From Leptospira soteropolitanensis (GTDB lineage: Bacteria > Spirochaetota > Leptospiria > Leptospirales > Leptospiraceae): 64,000 nt of DNA. The position numbers were made by a program, and so were the translations under genes. Under the pieces are notes generated by a model. The model did not search any database. It worked only from the letters and a program-made list of their open reading frames with translations, and was not told the origin of the DNA. The stretch lies in contig NZ_JAMQPN010000003.1 of the NCBI RefSeq assembly GCF_026151655.1, positions 62,001 through 126,000 on the forward strand, in the 5' to 3' direction. This document shows, in pieces, positions 17,372 through 26,188 of this stretch (its first letter is position 1; each line of letters begins with the position of its first letter).

Positions 17372-18793
17372 ATGTTTTTTTGGAATCTGATTTCAGTGTT
17401 GGTATTTATATCAACACTGATTTTCGTTCCGTTATCTGCTGAGGAAAGAAAGTCTGATGTCCCCGAATGGTTAGGTGAGTTTAAAAAGTTAGATGAGAAT
17501 GAACTAACCAAAAAAAAAGAAGGCTGGTATGCTACGGGTCTTCCACTTTTTGGAAATGATGCTGTGAATGGCTCTGGTCTAGGGGTTCTGGCTAATATAT
17601 TTTATAATGGGACTAAGTCAGATTCATCTTTCAAGTATACACCTTACGAATATTTGTTTAATGTTGGTGTTTATAGGACAAACCGTGGCACACAAAATAA
17701 TTATCTGGCATGGGATGCGCCATACTTTGCTGATACAGCTTACAGGCTAAGAGCTTATGTAGGTCATGATGCTAGTTTGTATAATCAATACTTTGGTGTT
17801 GGAACAGAAAGTTTACAGCCTTTATATTTTAAAGATCGGAATGTCGATGGAAGTAGGATCACTCGAAATGCTACTTATTCGGACTTTGAAAACGCAAATT
17901 CTTATACTCGAAACCGTGGTCCAGGGAAAGAGTTTACCTCGAACCAACATTACCATGATTACCAATTTGAAACTACTTATGGACAATTTGCCGCAGACAA
18001 AACGATATTTCAGGTATTTCGGATTTGGGGAGGGGTCGAATTTTCTAGGAATTCTGTTAGGCGATATGATGGGACTTCCACAGAAGCGAAGGAACCCCTT
18101 ACAAGCATTAAAGTCCCAGCAGTAGAAGATAGTTCTAAAATTACGGAAGACGCAAACGCTAGGAAAATCATCGGTATTAATGGTGGGAACCTAAATTATG
18201 TACGTGCGGGAATTGCTTACGATACAAGAGACTATGAACCTGATCCCGATAGAGGTTGGCTCATTGAATATAATATCAATAAAGCGGAAAGAACGATTGG
18301 TTCTGATTTTGGTTACATCAGACATTTCGCACAAGCAAAGAATTTTTACCAACCCTTCCCGAAACTCTTTGAAGAATTTGTGATCGCACAACGTGTTGCA
18401 CTTACAAAAATTGAAGGGAATGTTCCATTTTTTGAATATCGTTACCTTTATTCGATTGATGGTCCATTTGGTGCACTTGGCGGACAGAACACACTCCGTG
18501 GGTATAGACAAGAGCGTTTTTTTGGTCCGGTGATTGGATTTTATAATATAGAATTACGGTATCGAGTCGGTAGTTTTTCTCTATGGGATCAGTTCTTTCA
18601 ATTGAGTATCGTTCCATTCTATGATGTGGGTCGTGTATGGGACAAACTTCGAGACGTGAATGCAGTTGGTTATAAACATGCACGTGGGGTAGGACTACGA
18701 CTGATTTGGAACCAAGCAACCGTAATCCTAATGGACTATGCTTATTCTAGAGAAGACCAATTGTTTTATGTGGACATTGGTCACACATTTTAG
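17372..18793 (+). CDS. Omp85/surface-antigen-type outer-membrane barrel without POTRA
   Basis: A signal peptide (LISVLVFISTLIFVPLSA) starts the 473-residue protein. The mature part is rich in aromatic, alternating strands and ends in ...YVDIGHTF with a terminal Phe, as in outer-membrane barrels. The stretch GGQNTLRGYRQERFFG holds the LRGYR motif of the Omp85 (D15) barrel's inward loop, and the IELRYRV strand follows. No POTRA repeats precede the barrel, so it resembles the short patatin-less or D15-only group and may insert or export something different from BamA. It follows pyk by five bases. Confidence 0.8.
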   Translation: MFFWNLISVLVFISTLIFVPLSAEERKSDVPEWLGEFKKLDENELTKKKEGWYATGLPLFGNDAVNGSGLGVLANIFYNGTKSDSSFKYTPYEYLFNVGVYRTNRGTQNNYLAWDAPYFADTAYRLRAYVGHDASLYNQYFGVGTESLQPLYFKDRNVDGSRITRNATYSDFENANSYTRNRGPGKEFTSNQHYHDYQFETTYGQFAADKTIFQVFRIWGGVEFSRNSVRRYDGTSTEAKEPLTSIKVPAVEDSSKITEDANARKIIGINGGNLNYVRAGIAYDTRDYEPDPDRGWLIEYNINKAERTIGSDFGYIRHFAQAKNFYQPFPKLFEEFVIAQRVALTKIEGNVPFFEYRYLYSIDGPFGALGGQNTLRGYRQERFFGPVIGFYNIELRYRVGSFSLWDQFFQLSIVPFYDVGRVWDKLRDVNAVGYKHARGVGLRLIWNQATVILMDYAYSREDQLFYVDIGHTF

Positions 18794-18809
18794 TTGATAA
18801 TGATTCAAT

Positions 18810-19112
18810 TCAGTTGAATCTATCTTTGCGAATCACTTCAACATCGCTCATAAATATCACCATCGGATATTTATCAATGTATCTCTCTGTCATTATTTCA
18901 AATATTTTTTTTGCTTTTGTTTCCGAAACCAAAGATTCTAGTCGGATGTTTTTTCCTTCCCAAGAGGTTAGATGTTTTTGATTGATACCTTCACCGATTG
19001 CATCGCTTATGGTATAACCTTTTACCGATAGAAATTTGAGTTCTTGGACTAACCTATCTTGAATTGCTTCATCGGCGATAATCGTAATCAATTTTGCTTT
19101 TTCTAATTTCAT
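18810..19112 (-). CDS. SbtB-like PII family regulator
   Basis: The 100-residue protein has the ferredoxin-like PII fold pattern: AKLITIIADEAIQDRLVQEL, then GYTISDAIGEG, then a short loop in place of a classical T-loop, then YPMVIFMSDVEVIRKD. Such SbtB proteins bind adenine nucleotides and inhibit the SbtA bicarbonate transporter in cyanobacteria. The uridylylatable Tyr of GlnB is not evident. The gene begins one base after the sbtA stop with a GGAG ribosome-binding site, so the pair is coupled. Role as a switch on SbtA is inference from family and context. Confidence 0.78.
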   Translation of the reverse strand: MKLEKAKLITIIADEAIQDRLVQELKFLSVKGYTISDAIGEGINQKHLTSWEGKNIRLESLVSETKAKKIFEIMTERYIDKYPMVIFMSDVEVIRKDRFN

Positions 19113-19113
19113 T

Positions 19114-20091
19114 TTAAACTCCGTAAAGAAACTTTGATACCGCTAGATAAAGTGGTAATCCAACTGATAAATTGAAAGGGAAAGTAATGGCAAGCGATGA
19201 GGTCAAATAAACGGCAGGACTGGCTTCTGGGATTGCGATGCGAATCGCTGCTGGCGCTGCAATGTAGGAGGCACTTGCACTTAAAGTTGCAAGGATAGTC
19301 GCTCCACCCATCGATAGTCCAACTGTTTTACCTAACATCAAGCCAAACATACCATTACAAACTGGGAATAGGATTCCAAATGCAATGAGAAAGACTCCAG
19401 CTTTTTTTAAGTCGGCAATTCTACGACCTGTAACAATTCCAACTTCCAGTAAAAAAAGAACTAACATCCCTCGGAAAGGTACTTCAAATAGAGGAGCAAA
19501 TTGTTCGTGTCCTTTTTTACCTGATATCATACCAATGATTAGGCCACCTATCAAAAGTAAGGTGCCTTTTCCTGTAAATAATTCGTGGGCCACTTTTTTC
19601 CAGGATAAATTTTCCTTCTCCTTTGAGGAATTTAATTTGAGTAGGAGGAGCGCCACTATAATGGCCGGAATTTCCATAATGGCTAACATGCTTGGCATAT
19701 AACCTTCATAAGGTATATGTAATGATTCCAAAAATGCGAGTGCTTCACTAAAGGTGACTGCGGACACTGATCCATAATGTGCTGATAACGCTGCTGCATT
19801 TTCCTTATCATACCCTCCAAGTTTGGTAAGTATATAATAAGCAAGGATTGGAATTGATATACAGAGAGTTAATGCAACAATGGCAGGTTTGTAAAATTCC
19901 TCAATAGTGGTGTTATTTAGTTTTACTCCTCCTTTTAACCCAATGGCAAAAAGTAAGTAAATCGTAAGTCCTGTATACATTCCATCTGGAAATTTGAGAT
20001 CGCTTTTCACAAGAGTTGCGACGATTCCTAACAAGAAAGCAAGGAACATCGGTGTTTGAAGATTGGCTATTAGAGAATTTAGTATTTCCAT
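19114..20091 (-). CDS. SbtA-type sodium-dependent bicarbonate permease
   Basis: The 325-residue protein has about ten membrane segments, with the features of the SbtA family: LKFPDGMYTGLTIYLLFAIGLKGG, GSVSAVTFSEALAFL and SASYIAAPAAIRIAIPEASP. The last resembles the conserved C-terminal half of the inverted repeat. In cyanobacteria SbtA imports HCO3- with Na+. Here it lies between a secreted beta-carbonic anhydrase and an SbtB-like PII gene, with gaps of eight and one bases, so the operon is built to acquire inorganic carbon. An AGGTGATCC ribosome-binding site precedes the ATG. Confidence 0.85.
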   Translation of the reverse strand: MEILNSLIANLQTPMFLAFLLGIVATLVKSDLKFPDGMYTGLTIYLLFAIGLKGGVKLNNTTIEEFYKPAIVALTLCISIPILAYYILTKLGGYDKENAAALSAHYGSVSAVTFSEALAFLESLHIPYEGYMPSMLAIMEIPAIIVALLLLKLNSSKEKENLSWKKVAHELFTGKGTLLLIGGLIIGMISGKKGHEQFAPLFEVPFRGMLVLFLLEVGIVTGRRIADLKKAGVFLIAFGILFPVCNGMFGLMLGKTVGLSMGGATILATLSASASYIAAPAAIRIAIPEASPAVYLTSSLAITFPFNLSVGLPLYLAVSKFLYGV

Positions 20092-20099
20092 TGGATCAC

Positions 20100-20780
20100 C
20101 TATTTTGAAATGGAAAGAATATAATCTTCGTCTAGAAAACTAACTTTTCCTGTATCCAAATCATAAACGGCACCGACGATTAAGATTTTCCCGCTGTTGT
20201 ATAGTTTGGAAAGAATTGGATCAAGTTTTCTTAGAGAGGTAACTTGTAAGGCAACATTGGCTTTTACTGCATTTTGTAACCAATCACCTTGGAGGTGTTT
20301 TGTTTTTTCGGCTGCAGGTTTGATTGCATTTGTCAAAGTAATGATATGACCAGGTACATCATTCGATTTGCATGCCGCATCTACGGCACCACAGTTAGAA
20401 TGACCTAGGACCACAACTAAGTTCACACCAAGGACAGCGACAGAAAATTCGATAGATCCCCAAGATGCATAGGTGGAGACTTGGCCTGCTGTTCTTACGA
20501 TGAATAAATCACCGAGCCCTTGATCGAATACGATTTCGTTTGGCACTCTGGAATCGGAACATCCAATGATGGTGGCAAAAGGAAATTGTCTTTTTGAAAC
20601 TTCTCGAATTCTTTCCTGGGACTGGTTGGGGCGTTTTGCTTTTCCCTCCCTGAATCGAATGTTCCCTTCAACTAACCTCTGTAAGGCAATATCTCCTGGT
20701 ACACCGACCATACTTTCTGCAAAGGCATTTGAAGAAAGTGTCAAAAGAACAAAACCCAAAATCCATTGGTAATCTTTCAT
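20100..20780 (-). CDS. Exported beta-class carbonic anhydrase
   Basis: The zinc ligands and the Asp-Arg dyad are present in CSDSRVPNEIVFDQGLGDLF (Cys about residue 74) and GHSNCGAVDAA (His, Cys). The N-terminus is a signal peptide (WILGFVLLTLSSNAFA), so this 226-residue enzyme should work in the periplasm, interconverting CO2 and bicarbonate. It is the first gene of the operon with SbtA and the SbtB-like protein. An AAGGA ribosome-binding site lies upstream of the ATG. Secreted beta-class enzymes are less usual than cytoplasmic ones, and the placement suggests supply of bicarbonate to the permease. Confidence 0.9.
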   Translation of the reverse strand: MKDYQWILGFVLLTLSSNAFAESMVGVPGDIALQRLVEGNIRFREGKAKRPNQSQERIREVSKRQFPFATIIGCSDSRVPNEIVFDQGLGDLFIVRTAGQVSTYASWGSIEFSVAVLGVNLVVVLGHSNCGAVDAACKSNDVPGHIITLTNAIKPAAEKTKHLQGDWLQNAVKANVALQVTSLRKLDPILSKLYNSGKILIVGAVYDLDTGKVSFLDEDYILSISK

Positions 20781-20906
20781 TTTTATTTTCCTTCGATTTT
20801 TCCCTTTTTGTGGAAAAGTCTTACTTTTGCAAAGTTAGACTAATAGGAAAATATATTCACGAAAAAAAATTCGTATAAAATGGAATTATGAGAAAAAATT
20901 TGATCT

Positions 20907-20947
20907 TAAAAAAAGAGATGTGGGAGTCAACTTTTGTCGGTTCCCAC
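20907..20947 (-). terminator. Terminator-like hairpin after the pirin gene
   Basis: On the minus strand GTGGGA (20947-20942) pairs with TCCCAC (20925-20920) and is followed by ATCTC and a run of seven T. The 16-base loop is large. It lies just downstream of the pirin stop. Confidence 0.45.
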
Positions 20948-20958
20948 TAAATCTACTT

Positions 20959-21696
20959 TTACTTCATAGGGACTTCAATCACCATTAATTCGGATTTTAC
21001 CTCTGCCTGAAATTGATACTCTTGGTTTCCCCAGTATCCGACAGCATCTCGACGTTCGAGTACTGTATCTTCTACTTTTAGTTTACCACTTATGAGAAAG
21101 GCAAAAATTCCTTGGTCAGGGGAATGAACGGAATAAGAGAGCGCTTTTCCTGGATCTAAAGTTGCCAAAGAAAAATAGGCATCTTGATTGATCCAAACAG
21201 CTTCTTCATCAATGGGGGATACAACGGTTTGAAATTTGTTTACCCGACCGGCTTCCGAAAAACTTTTTTGGGCATATCGTGGTTCGATTCCACCTACTTT
21301 CGGAAGGATCCATATTTGCAAAAAATTTACCTTTTTTTCATTGTTATGATTGAACTCCGAATGAAGGATTCCCGAACCTGCAGACATAATTTGTACATCT
21401 CCAGTACGTATGATACCATTCGTACCTGTACTATCTTTATGAGCTAATTCTCCGAATAAGGGGATGGAAACGATTTCCATATTTTGGTGAGGGTGAGTAC
21501 CAAACCCCATACTTGGTTCTACTATGTCATCATTGAGTACGCGAAGTGCGCCAAAGTTTGTTTTTTCGGGATGGTACCAATGTCCAAAGCTAAACGAGTG
21601 GTGGCTGTCTAACCATCCAAAATTAACATGTCCACGCTCTGATGCGGGATGAAGTTTTTTATGTACGGAACTGCGATTGGTATTTATTGTTTCCAT
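20959..21696 (-). CDS. Pirin family protein
   Basis: The 245-residue bicupin shows the pirin signature from HVNFGWLDSHHSFSFG through FGALRVLNDDIVEPSMGFGTHPHQNMEIV. It includes the metal-binding histidines of the N-terminal cupin (HPHQN, and His in GILHSEFNHN). Bacterial pirins (YhaK/YhhW type) are metal-dependent cupins, some with quercetin dioxygenase activity and others regulatory; the substrate cannot be told here. It is monocistronic, divergent from the chemoreceptor-type gene, with a short AT-rich upstream region. Confidence 0.9.
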   Translation of the reverse strand: METINTNRSSVHKKLHPASERGHVNFGWLDSHHSFSFGHWYHPEKTNFGALRVLNDDIVEPSMGFGTHPHQNMEIVSIPLFGELAHKDSTGTNGIIRTGDVQIMSAGSGILHSEFNHNNEKKVNFLQIWILPKVGGIEPRYAQKSFSEAGRVNKFQTVVSPIDEEAVWINQDAYFSLATLDPGKALSYSVHSPDQGIFAFLISGKLKVEDTVLERRDAVGYWGNQEYQFQAEVKSELMVIEVPMK

Positions 21697-21802
21697 ATTG
21701 AATAGTTTAATATCAAACTAAATTTTGTCAACAGAGTTTTGTTTTCAGAAAGCAAAAAAGAAAATCACTTCCCATTCACTTTCCCTTCCGAATCATCATC
21801 CT

Positions 21803-23383
21803 ATGTCGAGAACTAGTTTAGAATCTATAAAAACAAAAAAAAACTGGGTAGAATTAGGCCCTGTGTATGTGAATCGAGTCAGATTTCTTTTGGCTGGATT
21901 TTATATCATCGCGACTCTTGGATCCTATAAAACTTCTACCACCCTCCAAACCGTGAGTTATTTGGTGGGGATTACTTGTATGTTTTTATATGGAGGATTG
22001 CAGGCATACCTTTTTAGAAAAGAAAGATTGAATGCTTTTTTCCCCAAGTTACTTATTATTCTGGATATATCGGTTTTATTTGCAGTCACTGCTTCGGGAC
22101 TTATGGGTGGAAGTACGGTTGCTGCGGACTTAATTAAATCGCCAACCTTATATGTGTTATACTATTTTTATGTAGTTTATTCTGCATTTTTATTTTCAAA
22201 AAGAACTCTTCTTATGAGTACTTATTATTCTGCATTTTGTTTGGTCCTTATTCTTTTGATCGGGTACGGACAAGGAGTTGAATTTAAAGAAGCGGAAGGT
22301 CTTCAAAGCCAAAAAGGTACTGTTGCTATTTCTAATGAAGTGTTTAAAATTCTCTTTTTAATTTGTTTTGGATATTTAACATCTGCAGTCCTCAATTTAT
22401 TAAATGAAATAAAAAATGAATCGGAATATAGACAAAAAATTGCAGAAACAGAAAGAACAACCGCGGACAACTTAAACCGTAACTTAGTACAAGTTGGTTC
22501 CGAATTGTTTAGTACTCTCAAATCAATCCGCGAAATCATAACCGATTTTAATTTTCAAATTGAATCTCAGGACAAATCCATTCATGAATTGACAGATTTC
22601 GTATCTTCATTTTCCGAAAGTATTCAATCTTCTGTGGATAATATTGGGAAACAACACAACCAAATTACTTTGTTAAATCATAAGTCTGATACTCTCAAAC
22701 TGAGTATTTCCGAAATCGGGGTCGTTGTAGAAGAATTGAATTCTAATATGAGTGATTTTCAGGATAGAAGTAATGTCTTATCTGGAACTGTAAAAAACTT
22801 AGAAGAAAGACTTCGTGCAGTCAATGAATCTCAAAAACAAGTGAGTGAAGTAAATGATATTATGGCAGAAATTGCTGATAGAACGAATTTGCTTGCTCTC
22901 AATGCGTCCATTGAAGCGGCAAGGGCTGGGGAACATGGTCGAGGGTTTGCTGTCGTAGCGCAAGAAGTAGCAAAATTAGCAGAAAATTCGAATGAAAATG
23001 CCACAAAAATCAAAAAAATCATCACAACGTCGAATCGTTTCATTCAGGAAGGAACGGAACTTGCTTCCGTTTCTTTAAAACAAACAGAAACACTTCAATC
23101 TAAGTATGAACTTTTGAGTGGGGTGATTAGAACAGCGACAAACAAAATTAATTCTCAAAAAAATATTAATAATGAAGTACTTGAGTCTTTAGACTTAATT
23201 GAATCGATTTCGAAACAACTGGATGAAGAATCAAAAGTCTTAAATCGAGATAAGGACCAAATGATTGCCGTTGTACAAAAAATGGAAGAAATCAACAGAG
23301 AAGTGGTGATTAATGCTAGAAAAGTAGGTGAGAATACAAGAAATTTGGAAAAACAAGCCGCAGATTTGGCTGTCGACCGTTAA
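21803..23383 (+). CDS. Membrane methyl-accepting chemotaxis-type protein
   Basis: I use ATG 21803; an upstream TTG (21725) would add 26 residues of poor character. The 526-residue protein starts with a multi-pass membrane region of about five segments ([59 protein letters not shown]) instead of a periplasmic sensor. A long coiled coil with the conserved hairpin tip [21 protein letters not shown] and [16 protein letters not shown] follows. No HAMP or PAS domain is evident. The tip should bind CheA/CheW. It begins a very tight array: the caspase gene starts five bases after its stop. Confidence 0.88.
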   Translation: MSRTSLESIKTKKNWVELGPVYVNRVRFLLAGFYIIATLGSYKTSTTLQTVSYLVGITCMFLYGGLQAYLFRKERLNAFFPKLLIILDISVLFAVTASGLMGGSTVAADLIKSPTLYVLYYFYVVYSAFLFSKRTLLMSTYYSAFCLVLILLIGYGQGVEFKEAEGLQSQKGTVAISNEVFKILFLICFGYLTSAVLNLLNEIKNESEYRQKIAETERTTADNLNRNLVQVGSELFSTLKSIREIITDFNFQIESQDKSIHELTDFVSSFSESIQSSVDNIGKQHNQITLLNHKSDTLKLSISEIGVVVEELNSNMSDFQDRSNVLSGTVKNLEERLRAVNESQKQVSEVNDIMAEIADRTNLLALNASIEAARAGEHGRGFAVVAQEVAKLAENSNENATKIKKIITTSNRFIQEGTELASVSLKQTETLQSKYELLSGVIRTATNKINSQKNINNEVLESLDLIESISKQLDEESKVLNRDKDQMIAVVQKMEEINREVVINARKVGENTRNLEKQAADLAVDR

Positions 23384-23388
23384 TATTG

Positions 23389-24690
23389 ATGAAGTCAAAA
23401 ATTCTAATATTCTTATTTTTTACTGCACCGACAATGCTTGTTTCCGATCCCGGACCTAAACGATTTGGATTTATTGTTGGTGTTAGTGAATATAAAAATC
23501 TAACACTGGGTGATTTGAAAACTGCCAAAAACGACGCTTTGGGAATGACCAAAATTCTATTCAGTTATGGTTCCTATAATCGCATCCAAACACTGGTACA
23601 AGAAGGTTCTGCAAATTCAACTCCTACAAAATATAATATCTTATCTAATTTTGAAGCCCTACTGGAGGAAACAAATCCAGATGATTTGTTCGTATTTTAT
23701 TTTTCTGGGCATGGTGTTGTCGATTATAATGATCGGGTTTATTTACTTCCAGAAGATGCTGATCCCTCAACGCCATTTGATTCGGGTATTGCTGTAGAAC
23801 AACTCCTTGAGATTGCAAGGAAGTTTCAATTGAAAAGAATCATTTTTTTAATCGATGCTTGTCGTAATCCTGATGACGGAAAAGGTGAGGAAGGTCGAAA
23901 ATTCTTAGTTAATACTTCTTTTCGTGATTCCGAAATTGTTTCAGTTTTTTATTCGACTAAGGTAGGTTACTCCAGCTTTGAAGATCCAAAGTCTGGTTAT
24001 GGCATCTTTACAAAGTTTCTTATTTATGGACTGGAAGGTAGAGCAGATGCAAACTTCAATGGCGAAGTTTCTTATTCTGAGTTATCGAATTATGTCATAA
24101 GTTCTTTGAAAGAATGGGGTAAAACCAACCAGAAGTTACAAAAACCATACACGAAAGAATATGCGGAGAAATCCGAAGATACTATTCTAACATATGCGGT
24201 TAATCCAGAGACCTCATTGACAGATGCACCTTTGTTTAACCCGTACAATCCCACTTATGCGTTTCGGTCGTTTTTGTTTCCTGGATGGGGGCAATATGCA
24301 AGGGGGCAGGAGGACAAAGGTAAAGTTTATATGTCCATCTTTACTTTAGGAGTAATTTATGCGGGGTTTCAATATAAAGCTTACATGTTGGATAAATCAA
24401 ATTATGAGTCTGCTATTGGCATTCCTCCAAATCCCCGCGTAACGGAAACTGTCGCATTAAACTATTATTTGATTGAGCCATATAGGCAAAAAATGGAATC
24501 TTCTAGAGCACACCTATCGCAAGCTCTCACAGTTCTTCTCATTTTGTGGTCGGCAAATGTGTTTGATTTTTATCTGTTAGGACCCAATCCTAAAGAAAAA
24601 TCGGGAGTTTTACTCGAGTTTGATTGGGAAAACCAAGGTGTTATGGGAATCGACAGGGTTGGGAAGTTAGGATATGCGATGCGGTTTTAA
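23389..24690 (+). CDS. Caspase-family (peptidase C14) exported protein
   Basis: The protein has 433 residues from ATG 23389. A signal peptide (ILIFLFFTAPTMLVS) is followed by a caspase-like p20 fold: KRFGFIVGVSEYKN, the catalytic histidine in FYFSGHG (His108), and the catalytic cysteine in IFLIDACRNP (Cys158). After about residue 285 comes a DUF5683-like membrane segment (FRSFLFPGWGQYARGQEDKGK) and a second hydrophobic helix (LSQALTVLLILWSANVFDFY). The protease should therefore sit in the periplasm, tethered to the membrane. Both dyad residues are intact. It lies between a chemoreceptor-type gene and three kelch lipoproteins; the next gene overlaps it by 17 bases. Confidence 0.87.
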   Translation: MKSKILIFLFFTAPTMLVSDPGPKRFGFIVGVSEYKNLTLGDLKTAKNDALGMTKILFSYGSYNRIQTLVQEGSANSTPTKYNILSNFEALLEETNPDDLFVFYFSGHGVVDYNDRVYLLPEDADPSTPFDSGIAVEQLLEIARKFQLKRIIFLIDACRNPDDGKGEEGRKFLVNTSFRDSEIVSVFYSTKVGYSSFEDPKSGYGIFTKFLIYGLEGRADANFNGEVSYSELSNYVISSLKEWGKTNQKLQKPYTKEYAEKSEDTILTYAVNPETSLTDAPLFNPYNPTYAFRSFLFPGWGQYARGQEDKGKVYMSIFTLGVIYAGFQYKAYMLDKSNYESAIGIPPNPRVTETVALNYYLIEPYRQKMESSRAHLSQALTVLLILWSANVFDFYLLGPNPKEKSGVLLEFDWENQGVMGIDRVGKLGYAMRF

Positions 24691-26188
24691 TCTACTATTA
24701 GCATTACTATTATTTCACTGTAAAATAAAGAATACTTCACAGAATATCTTTGATCCCACTACTTTTGCTGGTGGGACCGCAGCAGTCTTATCAACATTAG
24801 TTTCTCAAGATCAGGTGGAAATTTCCTCTCGGTATCAACCTACGGATTATCCAGCATTTATAAAAACAGAAATACTTGATTTGGATTTGAATCGTCCGAT
24901 AGCAAAACACTTTGGTAAAAATCACTTTCGCATTTCTGACAACTACAAAGATGATTTAGTGATTCGAGATGTTTTTCCGTTATCCGAAACTAAACTTCGT
25001 TTATTGTTTTCGGTTTCTTCTCGCTCCGAGTGGAGAGAACCTATTTCTATTTTCATACAAAAGCCTGAATCATTTGATAATTATTTTTTTCCGGGCAAAG
25101 TATTAGAATTTAAATTTCCTTACCCACGTTATATAGGTTCCATATCGGAAGCAAAAGGTCAAATCACTACGATCTTAATGTCGGATGGAAAAATCCTCTT
25201 GGTAGGTGGTGTTTCTATATTTGGTAATACAGTATCCACGGTAGAAATATTTAATCCTGAATCGGGGACATCAACTTTACTTCCGTCATTAAACCAGAGT
25301 TTAATGGGAATGGCTGTTTGTTCAGATCCTCAAGGGAATATTTATGTTTCTGGTGGGAAAACGACTCGAGCTGATCCCACTTTAGATTCGCAAATCAGTG
25401 ATAAAATTTATAAAATCAATGGAACGAGTCATACCGTGGTCGAAGTTCCGATACCAATGTTGAGGCGAAGGGTTGGTCATTCGATGGTTTGTTTGTCTAA
25501 TGGAGATTTGCTTATTTCCGGAGGACAATTTCGAGTGGGTAGTGATGAAAATGCTATATCTAATGACCATGAATATATTTCGATTCAGAATGGGACTTCA
25601 TCTTTTTTAGGTTCATCTGCCAACTTCCCTGTAAATACGGTGTTTCCTTCTGTAGAGTATGACGAGAGTAAACAGCGGATATTGTTTTTTGGTGGTAAGG
25701 ATCGTCTTGCCATTTATGCGCTTTATTCAAAATTCATTTATAGTTTAGATGTTAATTCTAAATTATTTACGACTTTACCTGCGGTATTGCCTACTTCCAG
25801 ATCAAATGTTACGAGTATACTTGTACCTGGAGGGGATCGATTGATTTTGGGTGGTGTGACAGGGAGTGGCGTAGGTTCACGAAGTATTGAATCATGGACT
25901 GAAGAAGGTTCTATCACAAAAACTCATGGGTTTACTAGTAGAATTAAAAATGGTGGTTCCATCGTACCTTTTTCAAATGCACAAGTTCTATATACAGGTG
26001 GAGTCGATACTTATTATAAATCAGGAATTCTTGAGCTTTACGATCATATAGAGAAGAAAAATTTTATTGTAGATACAATGATGGAGGCTCGTTCGGAACA
26101 TTCAGCGATCCAAACAACGAAGGGAGTTGTTATTTTTGGCGATTCGGCACTGGCCGATACAAGGGTTGAGTTGTATGGCAAAGATTAG
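24674..26188 (+). CDS. Kelch-type lipoprotein 1
   Basis: The N-terminus FNLLLALLLFHC gives a spirochaete-style lipobox with Cys16. The mature end reads NIFDPTTFAGG, similar to the two following proteins. After a beta-rich ~130-residue domain, the sequence repeats strand blocks typical of kelch propellers: ILLVGGVSIFGNTVSTVEIFNP, IYVSGGKTT, LLISGGQF, RLILGGVTG and QVLYTGGVD. Each has the Gly-Gly pair preceded by hydrophobics. It is surface or periplasmic. It overlaps the caspase gene end by 17 bases and its own end overlaps the next gene by 14, so translation is coupled. Ligand unknown. Confidence 0.82.
   Translation: MRCGFNLLLALLLFHCKIKNTSQNIFDPTTFAGGTAAVLSTLVSQDQVEISSRYQPTDYPAFIKTEILDLDLNRPIAKHFGKNHFRISDNYKDDLVIRDVFPLSETKLRLLFSVSSRSEWREPISIFIQKPESFDNYFFPGKVLEFKFPYPRYIGSISEAKGQITTILMSDGKILLVGGVSIFGNTVSTVEIFNPESGTSTLLPSLNQSLMGMAVCSDPQGNIYVSGGKTTRADPTLDSQISDKIYKINGTSHTVVEVPIPMLRRRVGHSMVCLSNGDLLISGGQFRVGSDENAISNDHEYISIQNGTSSFLGSSANFPVNTVFPSVEYDESKQRILFFGGKDRLAIYALYSKFIYSLDVNSKLFTTLPAVLPTSRSNVTSILVPGGDRLILGGVTGSGVGSRSIESWTEEGSITKTHGFTSRIKNGGSIVPFSNAQVLYTGGVDTYYKSGILELYDHIEKKNFIVDTMMEARSEHSAIQTTKGVVIFGDSALADTRVELYGKD

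Noticed and set aside
18802..18820. Bidirectional terminator GATTCAA-ttcag-TTGAATC between the convergent barrel and SbtB-like genes
   Set aside because: The stem is AT-rich, overlaps the SbtB-like stop codon and is not followed by a T-run.
21725..21802. TTG-initiated extension of the chemoreceptor-type protein
   Set aside because: It adds a low-complexity stretch in the divergent promoter region; ATG 21803 gives a better N-terminus.
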